Shown here: one piece after another, positions 42,301 through 55,700 of the stretch
How the letters are laid out: every line of letters begins with the position of its first letter
How positions within the stretch are numbered: position 1 is the first letter of the stretch
Origin: Ophthalmolycus amberensis
Taxonomy: Eukaryota; Chordata; Actinopteri; Perciformes; Zoarcidae
Reading direction: 5' to 3'
NCBI GenBank assembly: GCA_024529925.1
Contig: JAFEUB010000736.1
Location: 1,495,001 to 1,559,000, forward strand
DNA: 64,000 nucleotides
The notes under the pieces: model-generated
Seen by the model: the letters and a program-made list of their open reading frames with translations, nothing else
The model's database searches: none
Told to the model about the DNA's origin: nothing
Made by a program: the position numbers and the translations under genes

Positions 42301-42312
42301 AGAGCTTTTAGC

Positions 42313-44232
42313 ATGAGCGAAGGAGACGTGTTTCATGAGAAGCAACGACTGGAGCTGTGCGCGATCCATGCACTCAACAACGTGCTCCAGGAGCGGGTGT
42401 TCACCAAGGAGACAGCCGATGACATCTGCAAACGGTAGAGTAACGTTTCCAGCATGTGCCGGTGTATAGCTAGCCTAGCTACTTTGTATAAACCCCCCCA
42501 AAAAAGCACATTCAAAGTAAGACACGCATTGCCCCTTTGTGATCTCAGCCCTCTACATGTTACTCCACAACTTAGTTACATACCCTGTCAAAACTGCTGT
42601 TATGCAGCAGCTGGTTGTATCTAGAGGTGAAACCAACGTTTAAATGCAACATTTCCAGAGTAACAAGAGAGGAAGAGCAGAGCAGAGAGGTACAGTCCTG
42701 GGGTTTGTCCCAGACATGCATTGTATCATCCCAGGTAGACTCATAGACATCTGTGTTACAAAAAAAACAAACCTTTAACATCTAACCTGCTGCACCAGTA
42801 CAAGTGAAGAGAAATACATTTAGATTTCCTCCAAAGGTTTGCAAAGGGAACACAATTTGGCTAAATGTTCAGGTTGTTGGAGTGGGTCAACTGACAATGA
42901 ACCAATCGCTGACTTCTGGATTTCTCACATATAACGTGAACCTTCAGGGAAGAACAGCAGTGGTGCAATTTCACACAGCAGGAGCCGTTGCATTCACTAA
43001 CTTAATTGACTGAAACGACATGAGTCATGGTCTGGGTAGCTTGTGACCGTGGCTGAAGAATTTCCTGCGGGCAACCCTGTGATTTCATCCACTCACAGAA
43101 ACTTTGTCCAGGTTGTTAGAAACAAATGCTATTAATCGCAATGACGACAAAGACATAGATGTATCCTATGGATGCTGAGCTTGAGAGTTAAGTCCAGAGT
43201 GTGGAGATACAGGAACGATAGAAAACAAAACCTCAGAGCTGTCCACACCCCAAACAGACCTGGCAAGAAGCGGCTCAGTTTAAAACAGAGCTGCAGCAAA
43301 TACATGTTTGATTTCTTTTTTTTTAAATGCTCATTTGCTCTGCTGCGCTCCCTCTGCAGGCTGGCTCCACAGTGTGTGGTGAACCCTCACCGCTCAGTGT
43401 TGGGTACAGGAAACTATGACGTCAACGTCATCATGGCGGCCCTGCAGAGCCGGGAACTGGCTGCCGTGTGGTGGGACAAACGCAGGTGAGTGAAGCACAC
43501 TGAGCGTATTGAAATCTGAAAGGCTGAACACATATTACTTTGTAATGTACTTTGCATATGCTGGGCTTGTTTTCAGCTGGTTATGCATTCCTCCTATTTC
43601 CATGGAAGCCATATGAATAAAGATACAGCAACTCATTGTTTGGAGTTTAAACATTAAAAGCAAATTCTTCCCTTTTTTTCAAAAAAAATCCAGGACGGTT
43701 GAGTGCCTTTGCATGCCAAAGGTCCAGGGTTTTATTCTTAATGTCCCATCCCGGGTATCTCTGGGGATCGTGTCCCTCCCACTCCGAAGGCGACACTGGC
43801 TCGCGGTTCGGCAAGTAAATGGACAGTACTACAACCTGGACTCCAAACTCAAGAGTCCCGTCTGTATCGGGGGAGAAGCAGAACTACGGTAAGAATGTGC
43901 TTTCACATCTTTAAAATGTCTCTTCAGACCAGACGTGTGTGTCTTGAGTGAGATAGAAACTTGGCTTTGGTGTGCTGCTTGATTTCTGTCTCAGCGAGTG
44001 AGTCATCTATTATGAGGGGTCACATGTGGCTTACCTCACCGTTTGTTTGTGTGAGAGCACTACTCTGCCCTCTGTCTGTGTTCACGCTATTCTGCTTTGT
44101 CGTCTCTGCTTCTCTTTCAGCACATTTCTCAGCGAACAGCTTTCTCAGGACGTGGCAGAGATGCTCCTGGTCGTGCTGCGGGAGGTGGAGGAGGACGGCT
44201 CGTGGCTGAACTCTGACAACCCCAATAAGTGA
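42313..44232 (+). CDS. josd2: Josephin-domain deubiquitinase JOSD2 (4 coding exons)
   Basis: The coding exons are 42313-42434, 43360-43485, 43694-43888 and 44121-44232, joined in phase into 184 residues (human JOSD2 has 188). Nearly the whole protein is the Josephin cysteine-protease domain. The catalytic residues are visible: Gln11 and Cys16 in KQRLELCAIHALNN, His117 in RRRHWLAVRQ, and the acidic partner in NLDS (Asp132, where ataxin-3 has Asn134). The middle segment GTGNYDVNVIMAALQ is strongly conserved. It removes or edits ubiquitin chains in the cytoplasm. There is no UIM or polyglutamine extension, which separates it from ataxin-3. JOSD1 is the alternative; synteny and the short length favour JOSD2. 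Confidence 0.95.
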
Positions 44233-45600
44233 TGCTCTGGTGACGGGACATACCTTCACATAGTATGAGGAAACAAATCCTCTGGGATGATGGACAGACT
44301 TTAAAAAAAAAATAATTACAGAAAACTCTTCAGGGAATGCACTAAAATCCATTTGATATCGACACACAGGAAATTCCAAAGAGAAGCAGAGACCGGCGTT
44401 TACTCCTGAGATGAAGAACTTTTTTCATTGTAACAGCTGTAAAAGCTTTTGCTCTGATGTGACCCATGTGTATGCATTGGCCTTCTCTTAGTACCGTTGT
44501 TTTGAACATGGGGAAGGTGTATCTAAGCTAACAAAGTGTGAAGCAAATGTGGGCTTGTTTGATGATACTCGAGTTGTGACTTATGACTGAACTTTTACTG
44601 TTTCGTGGTCGAGAGATTGCAGTGTTTGTGCATGAAAAACCATCTGCAATAAGGATGCCTGTTCTACTTTGAGTACCAAAACATAACCAAGATCAAAATG
44701 GTTTAGCTGTCCTAGACTATTGCAATCAAGTCGTTTTTGCTCAATGGTCATGTCAAAATGTATCGGTTATCAAGCAGCACTATCTCTATCCACGACCATT
44801 ATGGTGAACCTCCTATGCACTGCAGTTAAGATTTGTTAGCACTGTTCGTCTTCGTGTGTGTGTGCTCGCTCACAGACACAGGTACTGTAAAGGCATCACC
44901 TGGTGAGGCATTAAAGGACCGCCAGTGTCTTTGCGTGATTTCATCCGTTAAGCACGACGCTCTAAACATTTTTCATAGCGCGCCATGGTTTTTAGATTTT
45001 AAAATGTGTTTTGTTGTCTTCCTGGCTGCCTTTGTTTTCCTCTCATTTAGCTTTAGTGTAAGAAAAAGAAAAAAAACCCAATTTGCAGCGATTTAAAGTG
45101 TGTTTTGTGCTTGAGGTCTCTGATCCACCACAATGAACATCGTGAGCCCCCTTAGTTATGTCATTGATGTGAGATAATGCTGCTGAATCCACACAGTAAT
45201 GATGCTTTGACACATTCAAAGCAGACAGGACTTTGATTAGGATGCATTATCCACTTCATCCAGGTCTCAAGTCTCTCCAGGATGAGTTTGACAGTTTTAT
45301 TAAGAATGAAAGAAGATGTTTTGTTTTACATCTAAAATGAAAGTTGTTTTTTAATTTGTTTTAAATAACTAACATGCAAAAACACTGGTTCTGTGACTGT
45401 ATGTAACCTTTGTGTTTGTATTTTGTCTCTCCTGTTGATCTATGCATATCCAGAATAATAGGAGCACTGTCTCTGGTACACACTAGTGACTAACTCACAC
45501 ATAGACCTAAGCTCAGAGGTTCATTATAGCGAAACTTATTTATATTAAACTATGACCTCTTGTTTTGAGTATGAATCCCGTGTAAAGCTTTTTATTTGTT
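44233..45600 (+). other. josd2: josd2 3' UTR and convergent junction with ttyh1
   Basis: No coding content is visible after the stop codon. No perfect plus-strand AATAAA was found; AATAAG near 44649 and ATTAAA at 45544-45549 are candidates. The ttyh1 3' end arrives from the other side at about 45.64 kb, so the two transcripts converge closely. Confidence 0.45.
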
Positions 45601-45639
45601 CCCTCCATTGCATTGCCTCGCAGACACAATGAAGACCAG

Positions 45640-46619
45640 GTGAAGGTTATTGAAGTTATTTTTATTTATATTAGACTCTTGAGTGTAAAAGGATGCCATT
45701 CAAAAGGAGCATTGATAACCACACAAACTCAATTCAAGGGTTAACAAGGACGGGGGGGATTCAATGAAATCTCCAACATACCAGACCATATATACACAAA
45801 ACGTCTTGGAGAGATCTCAGGAACCCAATGCTATACATCGTTATTATTGCTAGTTACGGTAGGGCTACTGCAGCACCAGTAGCAAGAATCATATTGCTAT
45901 GTACCTGCTGTCATTGCATGGGATTTGTAGTTCTCCACTTGCGACTCGAGTGGCAGTTGTAGTTCTCAGTTCAATCATTAAAGCAGGGTGTTGGCAGCCA
46001 TCGAGTATTTTTTTATAGAGCACATGTTCATGATTATTCAGATATTATAGACAGTGAGATATACAGAATACCATATGGTCATGAAAGGAAAATACAGAAT
46101 TGCCACCTATAAAAAAAGTAATAATAAAAATAAAAAATAAAAGATACCAAGTGAAGGAACTGCATTAACCATTCACAGAAAAAAAAGATGTGTCTTGTTG
46201 CTACGTGCCAGTGTTTTTCTACAACAATATTTATATAAAAATTTAAAAATAAATCGGTGGTGCTGATACATTTAAGAATATAAAACTACAACGTAGTAAC
46301 GTCAATACCATTCTGAACATTTACACAGAGTTTGGACAGACGAGGGGAAACGATTTAGACCGAGTGGACTTGGATCATATTTGCACAACCATCCTACCAG
46401 CATTATCATTGTCGGTTATATCAACAGTCCATTGAGACCTGTTTCTTTTAAGTGCTTCTAACAATAATAATATTCAGTGGTACTGACGTTACGCACTTTG
46501 AATTCACACCTAGCTTTCATTTTATTTAGATTAGTTTCTTTTTCATTTCGGTAAAGTGTCCATTCATATGAAAACTAAACATTTGTTTTCTATACATTTC
46601 CTAACAAAAAAAATAAGAA
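45640..46619 (-). other. ttyh1: ttyh1 3' UTR
   Basis: The sequence past the ttyh1 stop codon is AT-rich and has no coding frame. Minus-strand AATAAA hexamers at 45661-45666 and 45591-45596 are candidate polyadenylation signals, giving a 3' UTR of roughly 1 kb. Confidence 0.5.
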
Positions 46620-49600
46620 TCAACGTGAATACAGGTTCCTCGAATGGGCAGCGGGGTTGGGCTGTGATTGACTTCCCCCGTAACCAGTCAGCATGCTGGG
46701 AGAGTACTGTACGTCCAGAACAGGAGAGAGGTTGAGATGGTCCAAGGGAGTATTGAGAGGAAATAAAAGAGAGGAGAACAACATGTGTTATTCACACCAG
46801 CTCAACTCAAGAGTAGAAGACAGCGCATGTTTAGCTCACTATCTGACCAACAAGCTTTAATATGTTTACGCAGACTTTCAACTATTTCAAATAAAAGTCA
46901 GAGGAGAAGTAAAGCTGTAACTATTACTACTTTACTTCATTACCTCCTCAGAAACTGTTTACAGTCGGTCAAGAACACTGTGATGCAAAAAAAATGAACT
47001 TGACGTCCACTAACTAGCTTTTTCCAGATTTCAGCTGCATCTCATGGTCTTCGTCAACACGTGTAGTTTGCTTATTTGTCATGGTGATAGCTAAATTGTC
47101 ATCACAATACAGAGTTTGGTAATGCGATAAATATGTGGCAGCTGAGGAAGACTGTGAAATGCGACTGAAAGCTCCATAAAAAGCGAGTGAAGGGACCTTT
47201 TTTTTTCTCACAGATGCGATTGAAAGCTGCCAATTTCACACTGAATGTTGATTATATTCATTTAAATTGTTATGGTCAAGGTTAGGGGCTCTGTTAAATG
47301 GCCAGATAGCGATAATAAAACATGAAATGTATGTTAGTAACAAAGAGTTATGTACAATAAAATCAGGAACAGGGGAAATGTGTAATATCTCGTTCTTGTT
47401 TCTGCAGGTTTTGAAGCATCAAAAAGAGCAAAAGGCCAGCACCCGGGGTCCTTCGAGGTCGCCATGTTAAACCGTTTGATACTGATTATTTAAGCGAGCG
47501 TGTGCACCAACAGCAACGATAAAATGGCAGAGATTGCGATGGCGTCACAAGTACAGAGGAACTCACAGAGGGGGGTGGGGACTGCCTGTCAGTCAAGGGT
47601 AAGCTCTCATAGCCAGGGTTGCCATTGGAGGAAACGTTTGGAGTCCTGTATAGAGATAGAAAGAGACAAGGACACAAGAGAGGAAGGAGAGGAGGCACGG
47701 AGGATGAAGGAGAGAGGGAAACAGGGGTGAGACACATTGAGAAAGACAGAAGGGACACGGGGGCCGCCGGGTGACGGGAGCCAAGGACAGGTAACAGGAA
47801 AGAAGGAGAGAGAGCGGTTAGAAATATAGTGCGAAAAAAACAGCACTCAATAAAACTAGTCGGCATTAGTACTACTGGCACCTCGAGCAAGGCACTGACA
47901 GCACCATCAGCAGGACTACAGTCCACTCCTGACTGACTGCAGGAGTTGTACAATAATCTGCAATTACATGCATTTAGAGCTGGGTGTGACTCACCAGTCC
48001 AACTTCAGCTGTAATGTTGTTTCCCGAATGAATCTGTTCATCTGCATGATCAACCCCAGAAAGCTTTTAAAGCAGTCCTGAGCAGATTCTATTGAAGAGG
48101 AGTGGACTGTATTTGTAGTGCTTGCTGAGTTTCTGAGCCTTGACGGTTTGGTTGAGTCAGTGTCCTCGTATTTTAGCGTTAATATTAGATGTGGGAGCAG
48201 TCAAGGTTATCAGCTGGCATTAGAATAGGAAGTTAAATAGCCAAGGATTAGGTTTCTCAGAGCTCTGACTAAGCTTGGAAACACCAGTGAGGGAGAAAGA
48301 GAAAAAAAATAAGATGAGAAAATTGAAAGTGAGAAACAGGGAGAACCAAAAAGGAGGTTTTGATAAAGAGTAAAGGACAGATCCAGAGAAATAACTTGAG
48401 AGGTATGGACAACACAGTGAGGAGACAGATGAGAGTAATGCAGAGGGGTGGGGTTTTTTTGGGGGGGGGGGGGGGCGCGTGTGGGGGTTACCTATTGTCA
48501 ACCTGAGCCTCGCATCGCCGGAGTTTTTACGAGCGCTGCCTCATCAATGACACCCTTCCCCCAACACAGCAGTAGTCTACTACTGTTTAGGAGACAGGAC
48601 GCCATTTGAGACAAGATCTGCGAAAATGACCGAGCGGCCTACATCGTCTGTCCCGAAACCCTCGACAGACGAATAGACAGACACACAGACAGACAGACAG
48701 ACCCCTGGAGTTGTGTCTGTTTCTCTGCCTACACTCTCGTCCACATTGACCTGTCTGTGTGTCTGTCTGCAATGCATGTGCTTAACCTGCCAGCTCTGTG
48801 GATTTGGACTACATGTCTATACTAGAGTCAAAAGTGTGTGAACCTAGCTGACTACACTGCACTTCAACTACTCTGGAGTAAAGATGACTTTGCAACATCT
48901 GTTATGTATATCACGATTAAAATGAATGCTGTTTGAGGGGGAAATCTGTGAATTCTTCACCAAAAGGACTATGTGTTTGCACAAAAACGTCTTAATAGTG
49001 CTCAGTCAGTCTCTATGTGTTTAAGTATACTCGGTGTACATCCTGGACTTTTTACAATCCCTGATCTGGGGGGGGGGGGGGGCATCAGTAATAACAGCTG
49101 CCAGTACATAGGTACAAATATCGACACAGAAGCACTAACTTTATGCCAAACTGTATCTACGAGCAGCCTCCTCCTCCTGCCACATCTGGGACGTTCTGTC
49201 TGTCTGTCTGTCTGTGTGTCTGAGTGTCTGTGTTACTCACGGGAGGGGCGGCGCGCTAGAAAAGGGGGGTGTCCACCCGGCCCCCGGGTAATTATAGAAG
49301 GGGGTCATGGCCCCTCGCTGAGACCCCGAGGTCGTCTGTCTACGTGCCTGATGGGAGGTGAAGGGGTCCTCACTCTCGCTGTCCGAGTCTTCGTACTCCT
49401 CTGATTCACTGTCGCCGTCCATGAAAGAGACAGAGAGGTGCACGTGTGAGCAGAGAAACCATGAATGTGCCTTTATACCGTATCCTCTTCATAGCTGGAT
49501 TCATTCTTACAGTTCCATTAAAAGACATCTGACAAGACATCTCCATGATTATCTCTGTCACTATTCATGATTAGTTATACTCTTAATATTGCAAGGAAAA

Positions 49601-52600
49601 AAAAGAGATGTAACATGCAGGCTTCAGATGGTAAAAGTGACATATTCATCCACAAATGGTTAACACAGAAAACATCAAACTACCGATCTACAGGACTGAT
49701 GCACTAGCAGCACTGATCACAAACTACCTAATCTCGCTGTTAGCTGACGACACTTGAAGAGGATTCTCATGGATTTCAGTGTACTTGGAACTAACTATCT
49801 ACTCCACATCCATCTCAGCAGATCCAACAAACCTGTGCCACGGCTACCAAACCCCTGAACATGCAAAAAAGAAACTAGTTTAAAATCTAAAATAGAGTCG
49901 AGGAGGCCAAACTTCATTAATGGTATTACTGTATTATAACCCTTTTCAAGCATGCTAGACTTATTCTTTATGAATGGAGGAGCAGAGAACAAAATGTTCC
50001 CACGACACTGTGGGACAAAAATAGATGTATTGCTTTTCAGTACCTTCAACTCACATCAACTATGTCGTCTCGCACTTGTCTCGTTCTGTAGTTTCTGCGA
50101 AGCCGTTCAGTGTTTAGATGAGTGGGAGTGTATGAAAATATCAATGTTCTATTTCTCCCTATTTCTATTAGAAATTGATAGAAACACCTATACCTTTGCA
50201 CCACATACATATACTCCCACTCTCTCTCTCTCTCTCTCTCACCTGGGGAAGCTCCTCCAGGCGCCGGGCAGAGAGCAGAGGATGGCGGTGAAGGCCAGAG
50301 CAGAGAGGAAAGAGTAAAGGGAGAGGTAGAGCAATCCCTCCATCCCATCGTAGCACAGGCCTTTCAAAGAGTCAATGTAGTCCTGAAAGAAAATGGACAG
50401 ATATATCAATGAATAAAAAGTATCAGTAATTTGGTACTTAGCTTAGCTTTCCTGCATGCGCTGCCTGCTGCGCCTTGTGTTACCTTATTCAGACCTCGGC
50501 AGTTCAGCAGTGCCACCAACTGATGGAAGTTGCCCTCTGTGGAGTTGAGTATCTGCTGAAACTCCCTGAGTGACTTCTGCCATGCCCGAAACAATTGAGA
50601 CGAGTTAGAAAAGAAATCTCTGAAATGTTATGCTTAAGCTGCGTGTTTAGACCGAATGACAGTACCTCAGCTTTGGGGAACTGCGTGAGAGCATTTCTGT
50701 CCAGGCTGGAGAGGTGTGTGTGGATGTTCGACAGTGCCCTCTGCGACTGGGTCAGCAGCTGCAGCCAACAGGTCAGTGGGGTTAAGCGCTTTTCATTTGC
50801 ATTAATGCTTAAATATACCATTATTATGCTTAGCGGGGAGCTATTCATCTGGAGAGCAAATCATTTAAGGACACGCAGCAACAGCTGTGGCTCCTGTCCT
50901 CAAATAATTTGTCCCTGAGCAAGTCTGACACGCAACCTGTTCCCTTAAATCAATGAGGGTAAGAGAGGCAGCTAAATGCCAGCAATGCGTTATATACACA
51001 AGACATGTGACTGACAGGAGGTCACATTACCTGCTGGAACGGACTGTTCATGCGCCTGCTGCAGGTCAGGTAATAATCCAACACATCTGAATGGCCAGCA
51101 AAACACCAGTGCACAACAGATCAGTGCATAATAGAAAAGATGCGGGGACATTTCACTGTCATTATATTCGATTGCGCTGACATACGCACAGTTGGGAGGG
51201 TGAATCAAGCGCATTGATACTGTACCTGAGCTGGTCCCAGTGTTGAAGTGGGTGGAGTTGACGACAAACGTGTTTGGATCGGTGCAGAAGTCACTGAGAG
51301 CCTGGCAAAGCAGCGAGAGTGACGGGGAGATGGAGAGAAGGATGACGGGAAAAGAGGAGAAGACAAACACAGCAGGAGAGAGAGGGACAGATGAGGCGAA
51401 AGAGGGAGGGCAAGAGAGAATGATCACAAGGGAAAAGTTAGCAGACACACTGACCGACTGACATACTTACCTCCTCAGATATCTGACAGCGGCTCACAAT
51501 ACAGTGGCAGATATGGAACTGCCTGCATCACATGCTGACCTGGATAAACCTGTGCTTCGCTCGGACATCTAGTTTTCTTTCCATTAGCTCTTCACTCATA
51601 TCCTCCCCTCTGTTGACCTGTTTTTCCAAATCATCTCAATACACTGCTGGCCTATATTGTTTTTAGAGGATACACTCAGGTCAGAGATGGTACGTACACC
51701 CACAAACACTCTCAGCTTGATGTCGCCCCACCAGAAGAGGGAGTGAGAGCCACACAGAGAGCCCAGCCCAGTGGCTGACGGGAAAAGTGGCGACCCGGGA
51801 CAGAATGAAGTGGGCAGGCCCACAGCTGGCCCATTGTTTCCCTGTCAGTGACCAGAAACAGAGCGGCTCTGTGTGGACCCACAGGCCTTGGGACCATCTC
51901 CCGCCAGCTCCAAATGACACTGGGTCTCTTAAAGTGGGCAGCAGTGCAGAAAAACAGCCTCCATTGACCCTCTTCGAATACCCCCCCGACCAAAACAGTC
52001 TCCTCCTCAGAGAGTACGAGCAAACTTCACAGAGCAAACTCAAAAAGGACACTCCTCTGTTTGAGACATAAAAAACAACTCTCTCTGTGCTTTGTTCTTG
52101 ATAAATGTTCCAGCCTGGATTCATGCCTGTAAGATACAGCACACTGGGGGTGTTGTCATGTTCACGCGTTAAAAGCAGAACATTGTCCAGCAGCATGTTT
52201 GTGAATTTTACTTTCACAGGATTTACTCGCACTTCCACCTTCTTGCATGCTCAGTCTGAAGCCCCAAGGGGCCGAAGTACAGCAACAGCTTTAAGTCTTG
52301 CACTGCTGATGGCAAGCTGATGGTTTACCCACTTTCCCCCTCTCTCTCTCTCTCTCTCTCACACTTTAGCTCGATCTCTCTCTTTAACTGATCTCGAAAT
52401 GCACTCTCCCACTCTTCCTCTCCCCTCTGCAGTCGTGTTGAAAGCACTTCTCTTCATCTTCCATCTTTACTTCGCGAAGCCAAACGCCCACACACTTGCA
52501 AACACACTTACGCAACAAACACGCACTTTAATGCACAAACACAATTTGTTCACAAACGCGCTTGTGCACACGCGCATTGAATCTTTAATCTCTGCCCCAT

Positions 52601-52687
52601 TTTCCTGCTTTTTTGGTCCTCTGCCACGACTGCAGCGTTCCCTAGGAGGCAGATCTTTTCACAGTTTAGCACAATGGGCACAGAAAT

Positions 52688-52719
<32 letters not shown>

Positions 52720-55700
52720 TGCACACACGCACACACACATTGCTTTGGTGTCCTGTAACTCTCTTCCCTCAGCTGGAGCCAGCCCATCCCTCCCATGACA
52801 GTCTCATTCACTCAGTCTCATTCACTTCCTATTCCTGCAGCGCTTCATCTCTCCGCTCCCTCCCTTCAGCCCTGGCCTCTGCTCACCAGAGCAGTTTCTC
52901 TGGGTCTACTCACCACCACAGTGGCTGTCTCCAAGCCAAGGGAGCCCCAGCTTAGGAAGAGAGCCAGCCACGCCAGCACGGTCATCCTGTGGAGGGAACA
53001 GCACAAACTCTTCAGCCAAGATGACACCCTGACCATCAATCCAGCGTTGTATGGTTCGTGTCTAACGCTGGAAAGTGTGTGAGTGTGTGTGTGTGTACTC
53101 ACAGGATGAGCAGCCAGCGGGCTTGCTTGGCCAGTCCCAGCAGGATGAACAGACACACTATGAGGTCAAGCAGCAGCAACAGCACGTATGATAGCCACCT
53201 TTAACAAAGAAACACACAAACAGCGAATGGCATTACATTAAAAACTGTTATAAATGTTTGTGTGTGTAAGGTTATTCTTGGCCTTAGAACAGAAAGAATA
53301 ATAGCTCACGGTCAATTTAAAGAGGTTTTTTTCTCACACAGCTTTCAACTGTGTGAACGGAGAACAATGAGTGTTTCGAAAATCATAGTACAACTGCTAT
53401 GTTATGCTGGTTTATCACTACTAGCCAGACATCTGTAAGGAGGAACTGTTATTCTAATTTAATTCTATGGTCTATAATTTTATGTTGTTGTTGTTTTCAT
53501 CTACGGTTTTAATTTCTGAATATTCTTTCACTCTGTTTAGATGATCAGAGTTGGTTGATTAGTACGACATCACTTTCATTTTGATGTTTTTATCGATGAA
53601 TAAATCGAACCTTGACCCTTCAACAGCTCCTCCGTTTAGAATGGTCGGACTTCATTTGTAAACTGTGTTAAGTAGTGGGTTGTAAATTTGCAAAGTAACA
53701 AATGAAGGATTTGCTTTAGTCAGAGAATGATTTCGTGTACATCCAGTTACGATCTCTGTTCTGCCAGTAGAGTCGATCCAGGAGGAGACGTGATGAGACG
53801 ATCTGGATGTGAAGTTCAGTCTTACAGTTGTTCAGAGTGGCAGCAGTAGAGCTCCTCACGGAGCAATGAAGACAGCTAAAATGTCTCCTTTTTCATTTGC
53901 AATTTCAAGCTTGGCACCATGCATATTTATCAGTAGTTTTGACTTTGCATCCTAGCCAGTATGTTCTTGGTGCTGTGTGAAATATCCAGCGTTCCTTTCA
54001 TCACATTTTTCCACCTGATCTGGGATTAAAACTTGCAATCTTTTTCCACCTTTCCATAAAAGTGTAATAAGAGTATTGTATTCTGTTGACAGTACTGATC
54101 TGGGATATGTATTCATGTCTCTTTAAACAGAAATGAGACACTCACTTAGTGCGTGTCTGTGGTAGGACTGAGTTATCTGCTATTGAAGATAAGGCAGACA
54201 CAGGACTCCACTATATGAGATCAGGGAAGTGGTGAAGTTAGGTTGAGGTTGAACCTTACGTCCCCTCTCACTGTTTAAAGGGAGGGATGAAGATTGGTTG
54301 CTGTGTGTGGTTAGTTTATGGGAAGCAGTACTTCCGATGTTATTATTATGTAATATAAAAGCATCCTATTGATCCATTATGCGCCAGAACATTTTGGCCC
54401 TTTTGAAAGAAAGTTTCCATTGCATTACCTCAACAAACCCAGCCATCTTGATAAACATGCAACATTTACGAAAGGCTGGTTGAGATAGTTTCCTCAGCCT
54501 CAACACTGTCAACAGTGTTGATAAACAGCCGTTGATAGTTGTGAAATCGATCCAGATGGTTTATGCTCCTCCAAATCTGCCTGTTGACCACATTATCTTT
54601 CTGTAAATATAAGAACAATAATCCAGATTGTTTATAAGAAGAATGGAGTTACGCCATCAATGTTGTTGGAAACGCGATGGGAATCATTGTTTCTTACACA
54701 ATTACAAAGAGCAACATGATACATTGATGAGTAAACCTATCAGAGGTCAGATTTACAGCAGAAAAAGGACATGAACAGGCAAACTGGGGGAAAGCTCTCC
54801 TCTTATTTCCCAGAAAGCTGACTGACTATCGCTGTTTACTATTGTTGTTGTGGCGGTAGACAGTATTTTCTGAGGCATTTCTGATTCTACGCATGAACCA
54901 AAAAATTTGGAAATATGTGTTTATTAAATGTATAGTTACCTAAGATATTTTTTGTTGATAATCTAAAAAATATTTAAAGCTAGTTGAATCTGAGATAAAT
55001 CAATATGCAGTAACAATATATTTTACAGGTCAGTTTTCTTTGGAAGTTCCCTAGAAAGAAAAGTTTACTGATTTTAGGGACATTGGTTTTAATGTTTGAA
55101 AAACTGCTCCATTTACAGAAAGAAAATGTTGCATTAATTCTTCATTATTCATTAGTAAAATAGTAAAATGAGAAAGTTTGACACTTTTTGCATGTTCAGG
55201 TTTATTTTCCTTCCAGTTAGAGCCAAATTATGTCGTTCTTTTCAGGGAGCTTCTTTGAATTCTTTTTTAATTATTTGGAAATCACAGACCCATAAAACAA
55301 AGTGCTGAAATGCAGCTATAACAAATTATATTGAATTGGGTTTTAATCGCAATATATGGGATCACGCAGAAATATATTTAGATCATATTTGTATTGTATT
55401 GTGGGTATCTAGATATGCACTGAATCATCTGGAATACAATATGCATCCAGGAACAGATCCAGGCAGCACTTAGTATCATTTACTAATAACAATCTATGAA
55501 ATAAATCTATATCTGCTAGTCAGGTGGAGATCTGGACTGCATCTTCACCTGTAGTCCTCATTGACCATCAGCGTGTTGGCCGCCCAGCCAGGAGCGAAGG
55601 GGCTGGGCATCAAGCCGCCGGCAGGCACCATTGTAGGGGCCACAGAGGGAGGTACTGGGGTTAGAGGTATGATGGATGCCCCGCTGATGCTGTCATTGCT

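Noticed and set aside
47486..47953. Minus-strand open frame extending past ttyh1 exon 13
   Set aside because: It reads through the donor GTGAGT at 47566; the spliced junction to 46706 gives a better family-like tail. It is kept only as a possible read-through isoform.
54500..54521. 10-base-arm palindrome in ttyh1 intron 4
   Set aside because: Short enough to be expected occasionally in 64 kb, and there is no supporting context.
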